Below, piece after piece: positions 26,491-34,604 of a stretch of 64,000 bases of DNA. Position 1 is the stretch's first letter. Every line of letters starts with the position of its first letter. The notes under the pieces are model-generated. The model was not told the DNA's origin. It made no database searches and was given only the letters and a program-made list of their open reading frames with translations. Origin of the DNA: DAOUJI01 sp965197415 (GTDB lineage: Bacteria > Chloroflexota > Dehalococcoidia > Lucifugimonadales > JAGWBF01); the NCBI GenBank assembly GCA_965197415.1, contig OZ240207.1:434001-498000 (forward strand), given 5' to 3'. The position numbers were made by a program, and so were the translations under genes.

Positions 26491-26721
26491 TTGGGAACAG
26501 CCCTGCGCTTTGTGGGCGTAGGCTGGTACGTTGCCTCCTGCATAGTCGTAGGAGTCCTCGGAGGCCTTGGGCTGGATCACCTAATAGGGACCCGCCCCCT
26601 GTTTACACTCCTGGGCGTCTTGGTGGGAACGGCCGCCGCCTTCTACGGAGTATATAAGCTGGTCCAGCCAATGTTGCAGGAAAACGATAAGGACGCCGGC
26701 GAAAAGGGGGGTAACCCCTAA
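26491..26721 (+). CDS. AtpZ/AtpI-like small membrane protein
   Basis: A 76-residue protein with two TM helices (about 8-30 and 36-58) and a charged C-terminal tail, opening the ATP synthase operon. It matches the AtpZ/AtpI family: GVGWYVASCIVVGVLGGLGLD, then GTRPLFTLLGVLVGTAAAFYGVY. Such proteins help assemble the c-ring or supply Mg2+/Ca2+. It starts at TTG 26491 after a GGGGG-rich site. The stop abuts the GTG of atpB with no gap. Confidence 0.82.
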   Translation: MGTALRFVGVGWYVASCIVVGVLGGLGLDHLIGTRPLFTLLGVLVGTAAAFYGVYKLVQPMLQENDKDAGEKGGNP

Positions 26722-27831
26722 GTGTCCACAGGGACCAAGAGATTAGTCATTCTGGGGCTTTTGGCCCTAGTGGCTCTCTTTCTTGCAGGAATCATCACCG
26801 GCTCCATCGGCGCAGCCTTTACACAGTCCAGCGAAGACAAGGCGGCGGGCAAGACCGCCGAAGGCATCATCCCCGAACCCGCCATCCACCTGCCGGCCCA
26901 GACCGTCTTTCCCTTCAGCGAGCGTCAACGCTACCTGGACTTCCTCGACGCCGAGCACGAGGAAAAGCTTCACCCAGACGACCTCCATGACTTCCACGGC
27001 GAGCGCACGGGGCAGGACGGAGAAACCCTGGTCGATGACGGCCCCTTCCCTGGCGGATTCGTCATAAGCAACACTATCCTCTCAGCTTGGGTTGTGTCGG
27101 CTTTACTGATTATCGTTTTTGTCATCGGCACACGTCGGATGAAGCTCGTACCCGGGCGGTTCCAGAACGTGCTTGAGGGCATCATCGAGGGGCTGCTGAA
27201 CTTCGTCGAGAGCGTGGTTGGCAAAGACAAGGGGCGTCTGGTGTTCCCTGTCATTGCCACCATATTCCTGTTTGTCATGTTCAACGCCTGGATCGGGCTG
27301 ATTCCCTTGTACCAGGCCTTGGGCTACGGAGAGGGCGGTTTCTGGAAATTTGGTGACGATACCATAACGATACACCTGCTGCGACCCGCTGGCACCGACC
27401 TGAATATGCCGCTGGCCCTGGCGCTGGTGTCCTTCGTATTTGTAGAGTTCCTTGGCCTATGGCTGATAAAGTTCCCCTACTTTGGCAAATTCATCCGTGT
27501 GGGGAGCCTTAAACGGGGCTTCGTTGGCCTGTTCCGGTTCAAGCCACTGGAAGCGTTCCAGGGGTTCCTGGACTTCGCGTTTATAGGCCCTCTTGAAGCC
27601 TTCAGCGAATTCGTCAGAGTCATCAGCTTCACTTTCAGGCTTTTCGGCAACATGACCGCCGGAGAAATACTGGTGCTAATATCGGCGTTCCTGGTGCCTT
27701 TCGCCGCAACTCTGTTCGTGTACGGACTGGAGTTGTTGGTCGGGTTCATACAAGCCCTGATATTCGCTGGACTGACCTTGGTGTTTGCAGCAGTGGCAAT
27801 GACCCCCCATCACGAGGAAGAGGGGCATTAG
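26722..27831 (+). CDS. atpB: F1Fo ATP synthase subunit a
   Basis: A 369-residue Fo subunit forming the half-channels for H+. The essential Arg is in SFTFRLFGNMTAGEILVL, and the last helices (LLVGFIQALIFAGLTLVFAAVA) hold the conserved Gln. The protein is longer than the usual 230-280 residues. An extra N-terminal TM segment (about 8-32) and an acidic, His-rich stretch (about 33-110, with HEEKLHPDDLHDFHGER) come before the normal first helix. The C-terminus ends HHEEEGH. It starts at GTG 26722 immediately after the preceding stop. Confidence 0.95.
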   Translation: MSTGTKRLVILGLLALVALFLAGIITGSIGAAFTQSSEDKAAGKTAEGIIPEPAIHLPAQTVFPFSERQRYLDFLDAEHEEKLHPDDLHDFHGERTGQDGETLVDDGPFPGGFVISNTILSAWVVSALLIIVFVIGTRRMKLVPGRFQNVLEGIIEGLLNFVESVVGKDKGRLVFPVIATIFLFVMFNAWIGLIPLYQALGYGEGGFWKFGDDTITIHLLRPAGTDLNMPLALALVSFVFVEFLGLWLIKFPYFGKFIRVGSLKRGFVGLFRFKPLEAFQGFLDFAFIGPLEAFSEFVRVISFTFRLFGNMTAGEILVLISAFLVPFAATLFVYGLELLVGFIQALIFAGLTLVFAAVAMTPHHEEEGH

Positions 27832-27859
27832 CCCGTAGCGTCGCTTTAGGAGGAAAGTC

Positions 27860-27958
27860 GTGGATGTAATAGTGCTCTTGATATCAGCCGCAACCGTGGG
27901 AATAGCCGCCGCCGCGTTGGGCGGCATCTACGCAATCTATTCGTCCAGGCAGGACTAA
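27860..27958 (+). CDS. 32-residue membrane microprotein in the atp operon
   Basis: A short ORF between atpB and atpE: GTG at 27860, TAA at 27956-27958. The product is one hydrophobic helix (VIVLLISAATVGIAAAALGG) with a short polar end, YAIYSSRQD. A very good ribosome site, TAGGAGGAAAG, lies 5 nt before the GTG, and the operon is otherwise tightly packed (28 nt before, 48 nt after). No family is recognised. By position it might assist c-ring or a-subunit assembly, but that is speculation. Confidence 0.65.
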   Translation: MDVIVLLISAATVGIAAAALGGIYAIYSSRQD

Positions 27959-28006
27959 CCGAAAGCTTGGCAAGACCGGAAACCACAATTCGGTAAGGGA
28001 GGAAAT

Positions 28007-28282
28007 ATGGAGATCCTGCACTTGATAGCCGCCAGCGTGGCCGCCCAGGAAATAGGTCAAGACGCCGCCAAGATGTTGGGCGCAGGCTTGGCCATAGGTC
28101 TCGGCCTGATTGGGCCGGGCATTGGCATAGGCATACTGGGCGCAGCGGCCATGAACGCCATCGGGCGCAATCCGGAGGCCAGAGGCGCCATCCAGACGAA
28201 CATGATTTTGGCCATCGCCTTCGCCGAGGCGCTGGGCATCTACGCACTGGTCGCGGCGATTATGATCGGTTTCGTATTTTAG
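28007..28282 (+). CDS. atpE: F1Fo ATP synthase subunit c
   Basis: A 91-residue hairpin of two TM helices with a polar loop RNPEARG. Helix 1 is the glycine-rich LAIGLGLIGPGIGIGILGAA. Helix 2 holds the ion-binding Glu in ILAIAFAEALGIYALVAAI. The residues that mark Na+-type rings (a Gln in helix 1 and Ser/Thr right after the Glu) are absent, so the ring most likely carries protons. GGAGGAAAT lies just before the ATG. Confidence 0.95.
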   Translation: MEILHLIAASVAAQEIGQDAAKMLGAGLAIGLGLIGPGIGIGILGAAAMNAIGRNPEARGAIQTNMILAIAFAEALGIYALVAAIMIGFVF

Positions 28283-28311
28283 GCAGACCAACGTCAAAGT
28301 AGGGGTGAGCC

Positions 28312-28812
28312 GTGGAGAGCTTAGGACTTCACGTTCCTACACTAATTATCTATTTGGTGAACTTCGCCATACTTCTGGTGTTGCTCTACCTGGTCGCCTA
28401 CAAGCCCATCTTGAGGATGATAGATCAGAGGTCGGAACGGATTAAGGAGAGCCTTGAGGCCGCAGACAGAGCCCGTGAGGAAGCTGCCGCGTCTCAGGCC
28501 GACACACAGCAACAGTTGAACGAGGCGAGACTGCAAGGGCAGAGACTGCTGGACCAGGCCCGCACCGCCGCTGAGCAGTTCAGGGAACAAGAGGAAGCTC
28601 GTGCCCGCCAGGACGCCGATGCCCTGGTGGCCAGGGCCCGTGAAGAGATTCAGCGGGAACGGGACGCCGCAGTGGCCGAGGTCAGGGGCCATTTTGCGGA
28701 CCTGGCCATGACCGCCGCCGAGCGGGTGATTCAACGCTCCCTGGACCGCACGGCCCACGGCGAACTGATAGCCCAGGTCTTGGAAGAGGGCGAACGGATG
28801 CCCAGGGAGTAG
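28312..28812 (+). CDS. atpF: F1Fo ATP synthase subunit b
   Basis: A 166-residue peripheral stalk subunit: one N-terminal TM helix (LIIYLVNFAILLVLLYLVA, about 11-30), then a long alanine/glutamate-rich coiled coil (about 35-150) that binds delta at its tip. Only one b gene is present, so the stalk is a b2 homodimer rather than the b/b' type. It starts at a GTG after a GGGGTGAG site. Confidence 0.95.
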   Translation: MESLGLHVPTLIIYLVNFAILLVLLYLVAYKPILRMIDQRSERIKESLEAADRAREEAAASQADTQQQLNEARLQGQRLLDQARTAAEQFREQEEARARQDADALVARAREEIQRERDAAVAEVRGHFADLAMTAAERVIQRSLDRTAHGELIAQVLEEGERMPRE

Positions 28813-28821
28813 CGCCCGACC

Positions 28822-29373
28822 ATGCCCAAGAGCACGTCAGCAAAGAGATACGCACAAGCCGTATTCGATTTGGCCGTGGATAGGGACCGGGTTGATGAAT
28901 GGGCCGGGGACCTGGCGGCCATATCCGAGGCCGTCAAGGACAACGAGCTGAGGGCCTTCCTACAGCACGCTAAAGTCCCTCTGGCCAATAAGTTGCAGGT
29001 CATCAGCGAGGCCTTTTCATCAGCCGACCCTATAGTCCAGAACCTCGTGTCCCTTCTAATATCCAGGGGTCTCACCGACCAGGTAGGGCAGGTGGAGGAG
29101 TGGTACTTGAGGCTGCTGAACCAGAGGCGGGGCAGGGAAGACGTGGAGGTCTGGTCTGCGGTGGACATGGACGACGTGGAAAAAGACCGGGTCAAGAATT
29201 TCCTGGAACAGTTGCTTGAGAAAGAAGTGGAGCTTCATATCCAGGTGGACTCGGAAATACTGGGTGGCCTGGTTATGCGGGTAGGCGACAAGCTCATCGA
29301 TGGAAGCGCCAGGACCCGCCTGGAGAGAATGGGCAGACAGCTGCAAAGAGAGACTATGGAGACCGGGGCATGA
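28822..29373 (+). CDS. atpH: F1Fo ATP synthase subunit delta
   Basis: A 183-residue OSCP/delta subunit linking the peripheral stalk to the top of F1. N-terminal helical domain SAKRYAQAVFDLAVDRDRVDEW, and C-terminal motif LGGLVMRVGDKLIDGSARTRLERM, which is the family signature (G-x-x-x-R-x-G-D-x-x-x-D-x-S). It begins 9 nt after atpF. Confidence 0.95.
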   Translation: MPKSTSAKRYAQAVFDLAVDRDRVDEWAGDLAAISEAVKDNELRAFLQHAKVPLANKLQVISEAFSSADPIVQNLVSLLISRGLTDQVGQVEEWYLRLLNQRRGREDVEVWSAVDMDDVEKDRVKNFLEQLLEKEVELHIQVDSEILGGLVMRVGDKLIDGSARTRLERMGRQLQRETMETGA

Positions 29374-29401
29374 GTCCGGTCGACACGCCGGGAGGTAGAG
29401 C

Positions 29402-30928
29402 ATGACCACTCGTGGTCAAGACATCGTATCGGTGCTCAAGCGTCAAATAGAGGAGTTCGGCGCTGAGCTTAGTCTGGTGGACGTGGGCACGGTCGTTGAA
29501 GTGGGAGACGGCATCGCCCGGGTGCAGGGGCTCCAAGGCGCCCGCTACAACGAGATACTGGAGTTTCCCAACGAGGTGCTGGGGCTGGCCCTTAACTTGG
29601 AAGAGGACACCGTGGGAGCCGCCATCATGGGCGACCCCAACGCCGTCAAGGAGGGAGACACCGTCAGGGCCACGGGGCGCATCATCGAAGTGCCGGTGGG
29701 ACCTGGCCTGATGGGACGGGTCATAGACGCCCTCGGCAGACCCATTGACGGCAAAGGTCCGGTCCAGTCCGATGGCGCCCGGCCCGTGGAGAAAATCGCC
29801 CCCAACGTGGTGACCAGAAAATCCGTGGACACTCCCGTGCAGACGGGCGTTAAGGCCATCGACGCCATGATCCCCATAGGCAGGGGACAGCGGGAGTTGA
29901 TTATTGGCGACCGCTCCACCGGGAAGACGGCCATAGCCATCGACGCAATTATCAACCAAAAGGGCGAGGACCTGGTATGCATCTACGTAGCCATTGGCCA
30001 GAAGCAGGGCAAAGTGGCCCAGGTGCTGGGAAGCCTTGAGGAAAACGGGGCCTTGGACCACACGATAATAGTGGCGGCCAACGCCTCCGACCCGGCGCCC
30101 CTCCAATACATCGCCCCTTACGCCGGGGCCGCCATAGGCGAGTATTTCATGGAGCAGGGCAGGGACGTCCTCATAGTCTATGACGACCTGACTAAGCACG
30201 CCTGGGCTTACCGTCAGATGTCCCTTCTGCTAAGGCGCCCCGCAGGGCGTGAAGCCTACCCCGGTGACGTTTTCTACCTCCACAGCAGGCTTCTGGAGAG
30301 GGCCGCACGTCTCAACGACGAGTACGGCGGCGGCTCCATGACTGCCCTGCCGATAATCGAAACTCAGGCGGGCGACGTATCCGCATACGTGCCCACCAAC
30401 GTGATTTCCATCACCGACGGCCAGATATACCTCGAGCCGGAGCTTTTCAACTCCGGCATACGCCCCGCCGTGAACGTGGGACTGTCCGTGTCCCGTGTGG
30501 GCGGCGCGGCCCAGACCAGGGCTATCCGGCGGGTCGCAGGACGCTTGCGCTTAGACCTAGCCCAGTACCGGGAGCTGGCCACTTTCGCTCAGTTCGGTAC
30601 AGCCGACCTGGACAGGGCCACCCGTCAGCAGTTGGAGCGGGGGCAGCGCAGCACGGAGATACTGAAACAGGCTCAGTACGTACCCATGCCCTTGGAAAAA
30701 GAGGTCGCCATTCTCTTCGCAGTTAACAACGGCGACCTAGACGACATACCCCTGGAACAGTGCCAGGAGTTCGAAGTGAAGCTGCTACAACACCTGGACA
30801 CGGCCAACCCCGATATAGGCAAGGCAATAGCCGAGTCCAAGGACCTGAGCGAGTCCACGGAAGAATCCCTGAAAGCGGCGATTGCCGAGTTTAAAGCCGC
30901 CTTCCTGGCCGAGCAAGCGGCCCAATAG
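29402..30928 (+). CDS. atpA: F1Fo ATP synthase subunit alpha
   Basis: A 508-residue non-catalytic F1 subunit. Beta-barrel domain about 1-95, nucleotide-binding domain about 96-380, helical C-terminal domain. The P-loop reads GDRSTGKTA, with Ser in place of the nearly invariant Gln of GDRQTGKT. The family signature PAVNVGLSVSRVGGAAQ and the arginine finger Arg therein are intact. GGGAGGTAGAG precedes the ATG. Confidence 0.97.
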   Translation: MTTRGQDIVSVLKRQIEEFGAELSLVDVGTVVEVGDGIARVQGLQGARYNEILEFPNEVLGLALNLEEDTVGAAIMGDPNAVKEGDTVRATGRIIEVPVGPGLMGRVIDALGRPIDGKGPVQSDGARPVEKIAPNVVTRKSVDTPVQTGVKAIDAMIPIGRGQRELIIGDRSTGKTAIAIDAIINQKGEDLVCIYVAIGQKQGKVAQVLGSLEENGALDHTIIVAANASDPAPLQYIAPYAGAAIGEYFMEQGRDVLIVYDDLTKHAWAYRQMSLLLRRPAGREAYPGDVFYLHSRLLERAARLNDEYGGGSMTALPIIETQAGDVSAYVPTNVISITDGQIYLEPELFNSGIRPAVNVGLSVSRVGGAAQTRAIRRVAGRLRLDLAQYRELATFAQFGTADLDRATRQQLERGQRSTEILKQAQYVPMPLEKEVAILFAVNNGDLDDIPLEQCQEFEVKLLQHLDTANPDIGKAIAESKDLSESTEESLKAAIAEFKAAFLAEQAAQ

Positions 30929-30940
30929 CAAGCGAACGCC

Positions 30941-31804
30941 ATGCCAAGCTTAAGACAGATAAAACGGCGAATCCGCAGCATCGAAAACACCGGCAAGGTG
31001 ACCAAGGCGATGGAGATGATTGCCGCCTCCAAGATGCGGCGCGCCCAGAGCTCGGTCCTCGCCGGGCGCCCCTATTCCGAAAAGATACACACCGTAATCG
31101 CGGACCTGGCGGCACAGCCGAGCGAAGAGTCGGGTCCTCCTCATCCGCTGCTGGAAGTTAGGCCTGTAAGAAAGATCCAGTTGGTCATTATGTCGCCTGA
31201 CAGAGGTCTCTGCGGTGGACTCCATTCCAATCTGAACAGAAGAGCCGCCCAGTTTATCGCTCAGCAAGAGACACCGGTAAGCCTCATCACCGTCGGGCGC
31301 AAGGGACGGGACTTCATGGTCAGGTACGGGCAGGACGTAAGGGCCGTGTTCATAAACATGGGTGACCGGCCTACGGTGGCGGACATCACGCCCATATCCG
31401 GCATGGTCATTGACCAGTTTAGCTCCGGAGATGCCGACGAGGTCTACCTGGGATACGCTGAGTTCGTGAACACTACCCTCCAGAGGCCGATCGTACAAAA
31501 GCTTCTGCCCATCGAACCTGCTGAACTCACGTCGGAGAGCCGCGTGGGTTACATATACGAACCGGACAGCCTGACGGTATTGGGTTCGCTGCTTCCCCGG
31601 TTTGTGGAGATGCAGATATACCATGCGCTGCTGGAGCTTAACGCGTCGGAGCAGTCAGCCAGAATGGTGGCGATGCGAAGCGCGACGGACAGCGCCAACG
31701 AGATGGCGTCCGATTTGACACTCGTGGCCAACAAAGTTCGGCAGGAAAGCATAACCAACGAGCTGCTCGACATCATCGGCGGCGCCGCCGCCCTGGAAGG
31801 ATAG
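30941..31804 (+). CDS. atpG: F1Fo ATP synthase subunit gamma
   Basis: A 287-residue central rotor shaft. N-terminal coiled-coil helix LRQIKRRIRSIENTGKVTKA, the central Rossmann-like domain (VIMSPDRGLCGGLHSNLN), and the C-terminal helix SATDSANEMASDLTLVANKVRQ...EL, which pairs with the first to make the shaft. No plant/cyanobacteria-type regulatory insert is visible. It starts 12 nt after atpA. Confidence 0.96.
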   Translation: MPSLRQIKRRIRSIENTGKVTKAMEMIAASKMRRAQSSVLAGRPYSEKIHTVIADLAAQPSEESGPPHPLLEVRPVRKIQLVIMSPDRGLCGGLHSNLNRRAAQFIAQQETPVSLITVGRKGRDFMVRYGQDVRAVFINMGDRPTVADITPISGMVIDQFSSGDADEVYLGYAEFVNTTLQRPIVQKLLPIEPAELTSESRVGYIYEPDSLTVLGSLLPRFVEMQIYHALLELNASEQSARMVAMRSATDSANEMASDLTLVANKVRQESITNELLDIIGGAAALEG

Positions 31805-31867
31805 TACCCGCTCAGCGACTGACAACGCGCCTCGTTTCTAAAGTTAGAGTCCCATTCGGGAGGAGCC

Positions 31868-33262
31868 ATGGCAAAAGGCAAGGTCGTACAAGTAATCGGA
31901 ACGGTGGTGGATGTCGAGTTCCCGCCGGACGGGCTGCCCACCCTCTTCAACGCCTTGGAAATTGACAACCAGGGCGAAAAGTTGGTGCTGGAGGTGGAGC
32001 AGCACATAGGCAACAACTGGGTCCGCTGCCTGGCCCTGGGTCCGACGGAAGGTCTGGCCCGAGGCGTCGAGGCTGACGACACCGGCAACCCAGTGTCCGT
32101 GCCCGTAGGGCCGGAGACCCTCGGCAGGCTGTTCGACGTGACTGGGACGCCCCTGGACAACCTGGGTCCCGTGGAGGCCGGCCAGACCTGGCCCATCCAC
32201 CGGGCGCCGCCGCCCTTTGAAGAGCAGGGAACCGGCACCGAGATTCTCGAAACGGGAATCAAGGTGTTCGACCTGGTCACTCCCTTCCTGAAGGGCGGAA
32301 AGATTGGGGCTTACGGCGGCGCCGGAGTGGGCAAGACGGTCATCATCATGGAGCTCATCCGCAACATCGCCCAGGTCCACAAGGGAGTTTCGGTGTTCTC
32401 CGGCGTGGGGGAACGTTCCCGCGAAGGCAACGACCTCTGGCACGAAATGCAGGACTCAGGGGTCATGGGCAACACCGTGCTGGTGTTCGGGCAGATGAAC
32501 GAGCCGCCTGGGGTGCGCGCCCGCATTGGCCTCACTGGCCTGACCATGGCCGAGTATTTCCGGGACGAACAAAGCCAGGACGTACTTCTGTTCATCGACA
32601 ACATCTACCGTTACATCCTGGCGGGCATGGAAGTTTCGGCGCTTCTCGGCAGGATGCCATCGGCTGTGGGTTACCAGCCCACCCTGGGCACCGAGATGGG
32701 AGCCCTGGAGGAGCGAATCACGTCCACGACCAAAGGCTCCATCACCTCGTTCCAGGCGATTTACGTTCCCGCCGACGACTACACTGACCCCGGAATCGTC
32801 ACCACCTTCGGACACCTGGACGCTGTGGTGTCGCTGGAGCGGGCGCTGGCCTCCCAAGGGCTGTATCCCGCAGTGGACCCCCTGGCCTCCTTCTCCAGGA
32901 TGCTCGAACCCAGGATCGTTGGAGAGGAGCACTACAGGGTGGCGCGGGGAGTCCAGCAAGTGCTCCAGCGCTACAGGGACCTTCAGGACATCATCGCCAT
33001 TCTGGGAATCGAAGAGCTTTCAGAAGAGGACAAGACTACGGTTGCCAGGGCCAGGCGAATCCAACGCTTCCTGACCCAGCCGTTCTTCGTTGCCGAGACC
33101 TTCACGGGGATGGGCGGCAAATACGTTCCGGTGCGTGAAACGGTGAGAGGTTTCGCGGAAATACTGGAAGGCCAACATGACGACCTGCCTGAGCAGGCCT
33201 TCTACATGACCGGCACAATGGATGAGGTTATCGAAACCGCCCAGCGAATGCAGGCAGAGTAG
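31868..33262 (+). CDS. atpD: F1Fo ATP synthase subunit beta
   Basis: A 464-residue catalytic subunit. P-loop GGAGVGKTVIIMEL (near 153), catalytic Glu in GVGERSREGNDLW, Walker B VLLFIDNIYR, signature PSAVGYQPTLGTEMG, and a DELSEED-type loop that reads EELSEED. All catalytic residues are present, so the enzyme should both make and hydrolyse ATP. GGGAGGAGCC precedes the ATG. Confidence 0.97.
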   Translation: MAKGKVVQVIGTVVDVEFPPDGLPTLFNALEIDNQGEKLVLEVEQHIGNNWVRCLALGPTEGLARGVEADDTGNPVSVPVGPETLGRLFDVTGTPLDNLGPVEAGQTWPIHRAPPPFEEQGTGTEILETGIKVFDLVTPFLKGGKIGAYGGAGVGKTVIIMELIRNIAQVHKGVSVFSGVGERSREGNDLWHEMQDSGVMGNTVLVFGQMNEPPGVRARIGLTGLTMAEYFRDEQSQDVLLFIDNIYRYILAGMEVSALLGRMPSAVGYQPTLGTEMGALEERITSTTKGSITSFQAIYVPADDYTDPGIVTTFGHLDAVVSLERALASQGLYPAVDPLASFSRMLEPRIVGEEHYRVARGVQQVLQRYRDLQDIIAILGIEELSEEDKTTVARARRIQRFLTQPFFVAETFTGMGGKYVPVRETVRGFAEILEGQHDDLPEQAFYMTGTMDEVIETAQRMQAE

Positions 33263-33268
33263 CCGACC

Positions 33269-33700
33269 ATGCCCATGCGAGTCGAGATAATCACAGCCGA
33301 GCGGGAGGTCTACTCCGACGACGTAGATGTGCTCACTGCTCCCGGCGCCGAGGGTGAACTGGGCATTCTCCCAAACCACGCTCCGCTAATGACGGCCTTG
33401 CAGCCCGGCGAGATTATGCTGCGTAAGGACGGCGAAGAGACGTATCTTGCCGTGACGGGCGGGTTCATGGAGGTCATTGCCAACCGGGTGATGATTCTGG
33501 CCGATGCCTGTGAGAGAGACGACGAGATCGATGAGCAGAGGGCCCAGGTCGCGGTCCAGCGGGCTCAGGAACGGCTCGCCAACCGCACCACCGACCTTGA
33601 CTTGGAGCGTGCCGTGGCTGCGGTGCGCAGAGCCGAAGTCCGTGTTCGCATCGCACGGAGAAGGCGCCCTCGAGCGGCCCCTCCCCCGGGTCAGTCTTAG
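33269..33700 (+). CDS. atpC: F1Fo ATP synthase subunit epsilon
   Basis: A 143-residue epsilon subunit: N-terminal beta-sandwich (about 1-85, with APGAEGELGILPNHAPLMTAL) and a two-helix C-terminal domain (about 88-130) that can inhibit ATP hydrolysis. The last 15 residues are an Arg/Pro-rich extension. The gene closes the operon, and its stop codon overlaps that of the convergent rex gene. No terminator hairpin is seen between the two. Confidence 0.94.
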   Translation: MPMRVEIITAEREVYSDDVDVLTAPGAEGELGILPNHAPLMTALQPGEIMLRKDGEETYLAVTGGFMEVIANRVMILADACERDDEIDEQRAQVAVQRAQERLANRTTDLDLERAVAAVRRAEVRVRIARRRRPRAAPPPGQS

Positions 33701-34371
33701 CTTATAGCTTTCTGCCTCTCGGCCAGCAGATAGTAAGTCATGGTCTGGAGCGACAGGACCGGGTCGATGTTCCTGATCTTCACCCCGTCCCTCGCTTGAG
33801 GCGTTATGGGGGCATAGTTCATGATTGCCGTAACTCCACAGTCCACCAGCCGGTCGATGACCTTCTGAGCGTATCTACCCGGAACGGCCACGACGCCGAT
33901 TCGGATGTCCAACTCTTCCACGACCTCGGTCAGGTCGTCCATAGAGCGGACTTGCAGGTCACCCACAAGCTTGCCGACCATACGTCGGTTGGCGTCGAAA
34001 GCGGCGACGATTTTGAAGCCCTCGGGTGCGAACCCTGGGTAGCCTAGGATGGCCCGTCCAAGCCTTCCGACTCCCACCAGAAGCACATTCCAGTGACGGT
34101 TCAGACCCATGATGTCCTTGAGCTCGGCCTGGAGACGGCTTACGCTGTAACCCCTGCCTTGCTTTCCAAAACGGCCGAAATAGCTGAGGTCCTTCCTGAT
34201 TTGTGCTGGAGTGACTTGCAGCATATCCCCAAGCTGTTGAGAACTGACCATCTCAGCCCCGTCAGCCTCCAGCAACTCCAGGACGCGGATGTACTGTGGG
34301 AGCCGCATTATGACAACTTCCGGCACATCACCGGGAGCGTCTATGCTTAGGGGCCGGTATGACATCGTCAC
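33697..34371 (-). CDS. rex: redox-sensing transcriptional repressor Rex
   Basis: A 224-residue NAD(H)-sensing repressor. The winged-helix N-terminal domain (about 22-95) has LPQYIRVLELLEADG, SQQLGDMLQVTPAQIRKDLSYFG and the wing GRFGKQGRGY. The Rossmann domain has VLLVGVGRLGRAIL and ends in a swapped C-terminal helix (MTYYLLAERQ). Rex leaves DNA when NADH/NAD+ rises and usually controls fermentation and respiration genes. Its position convergent with the ATP synthase operon is suggestive but is not evidence for control. An ATG at 34308 (MRLPQY) is a possible shorter start. Confidence 0.94.
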   Translation of the reverse strand: MTMSYRPLSIDAPGDVPEVVIMRLPQYIRVLELLEADGAEMVSSQQLGDMLQVTPAQIRKDLSYFGRFGKQGRGYSVSRLQAELKDIMGLNRHWNVLLVGVGRLGRAILGYPGFAPEGFKIVAAFDANRRMVGKLVGDLQVRSMDDLTEVVEELDIRIGVVAVPGRYAQKVIDRLVDCGVTAIMNYAPITPQARDGVKIRNIDPVLSLQTMTYYLLAERQKAIS

Positions 34372-34518
34372 GGAAACAGCCTTTGCGCCCCAGATACCGG
34401 AGCCGTTTTCAGGATTGATGCCTGGGCCGTCAGACCTTCAAGGCCGGACGCTTCAAACTGGAAATCAGAATACATTTAATCAAATTCTAAGATTAACCTC
34501 ATGCCTAGGTCAATTGAT

Positions 34519-34536
34519 TTGTGAAATTAAATACAA
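34519..34536. promoter_or_regulatory. possible Rex operator (weak)
   Basis: TTGTGAAATTAAATACAA resembles the Rex site TTGTGAA-N4-TTCACAA in its left half (7 of 7) and its last four bases, but the right half is otherwise mismatched. It lies between the divergent rex and cca genes, in a clearly AT-rich patch. Confidence 0.25.
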
Positions 34537-34581
34537 CAACACCGACCATCACAGCATTTTCCGGGCGGCTTTCGACCATTG

Positions 34582-34590
34582 TGCTATAAT
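34582..34590 (+). promoter_or_regulatory. extended -10 promoter for cca
   Basis: TGCTATAAT (TG 34582, TATAAT 34585-34590) is a full extended -10 element with no evident -35. Transcription would start near 34597, only about 8 nt before the first ATG (34605), and no ribosome site fits in that leader. Confidence 0.5.
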
Positions 34591-34604
34591 GTCCCGGTTT
34601 CCCC

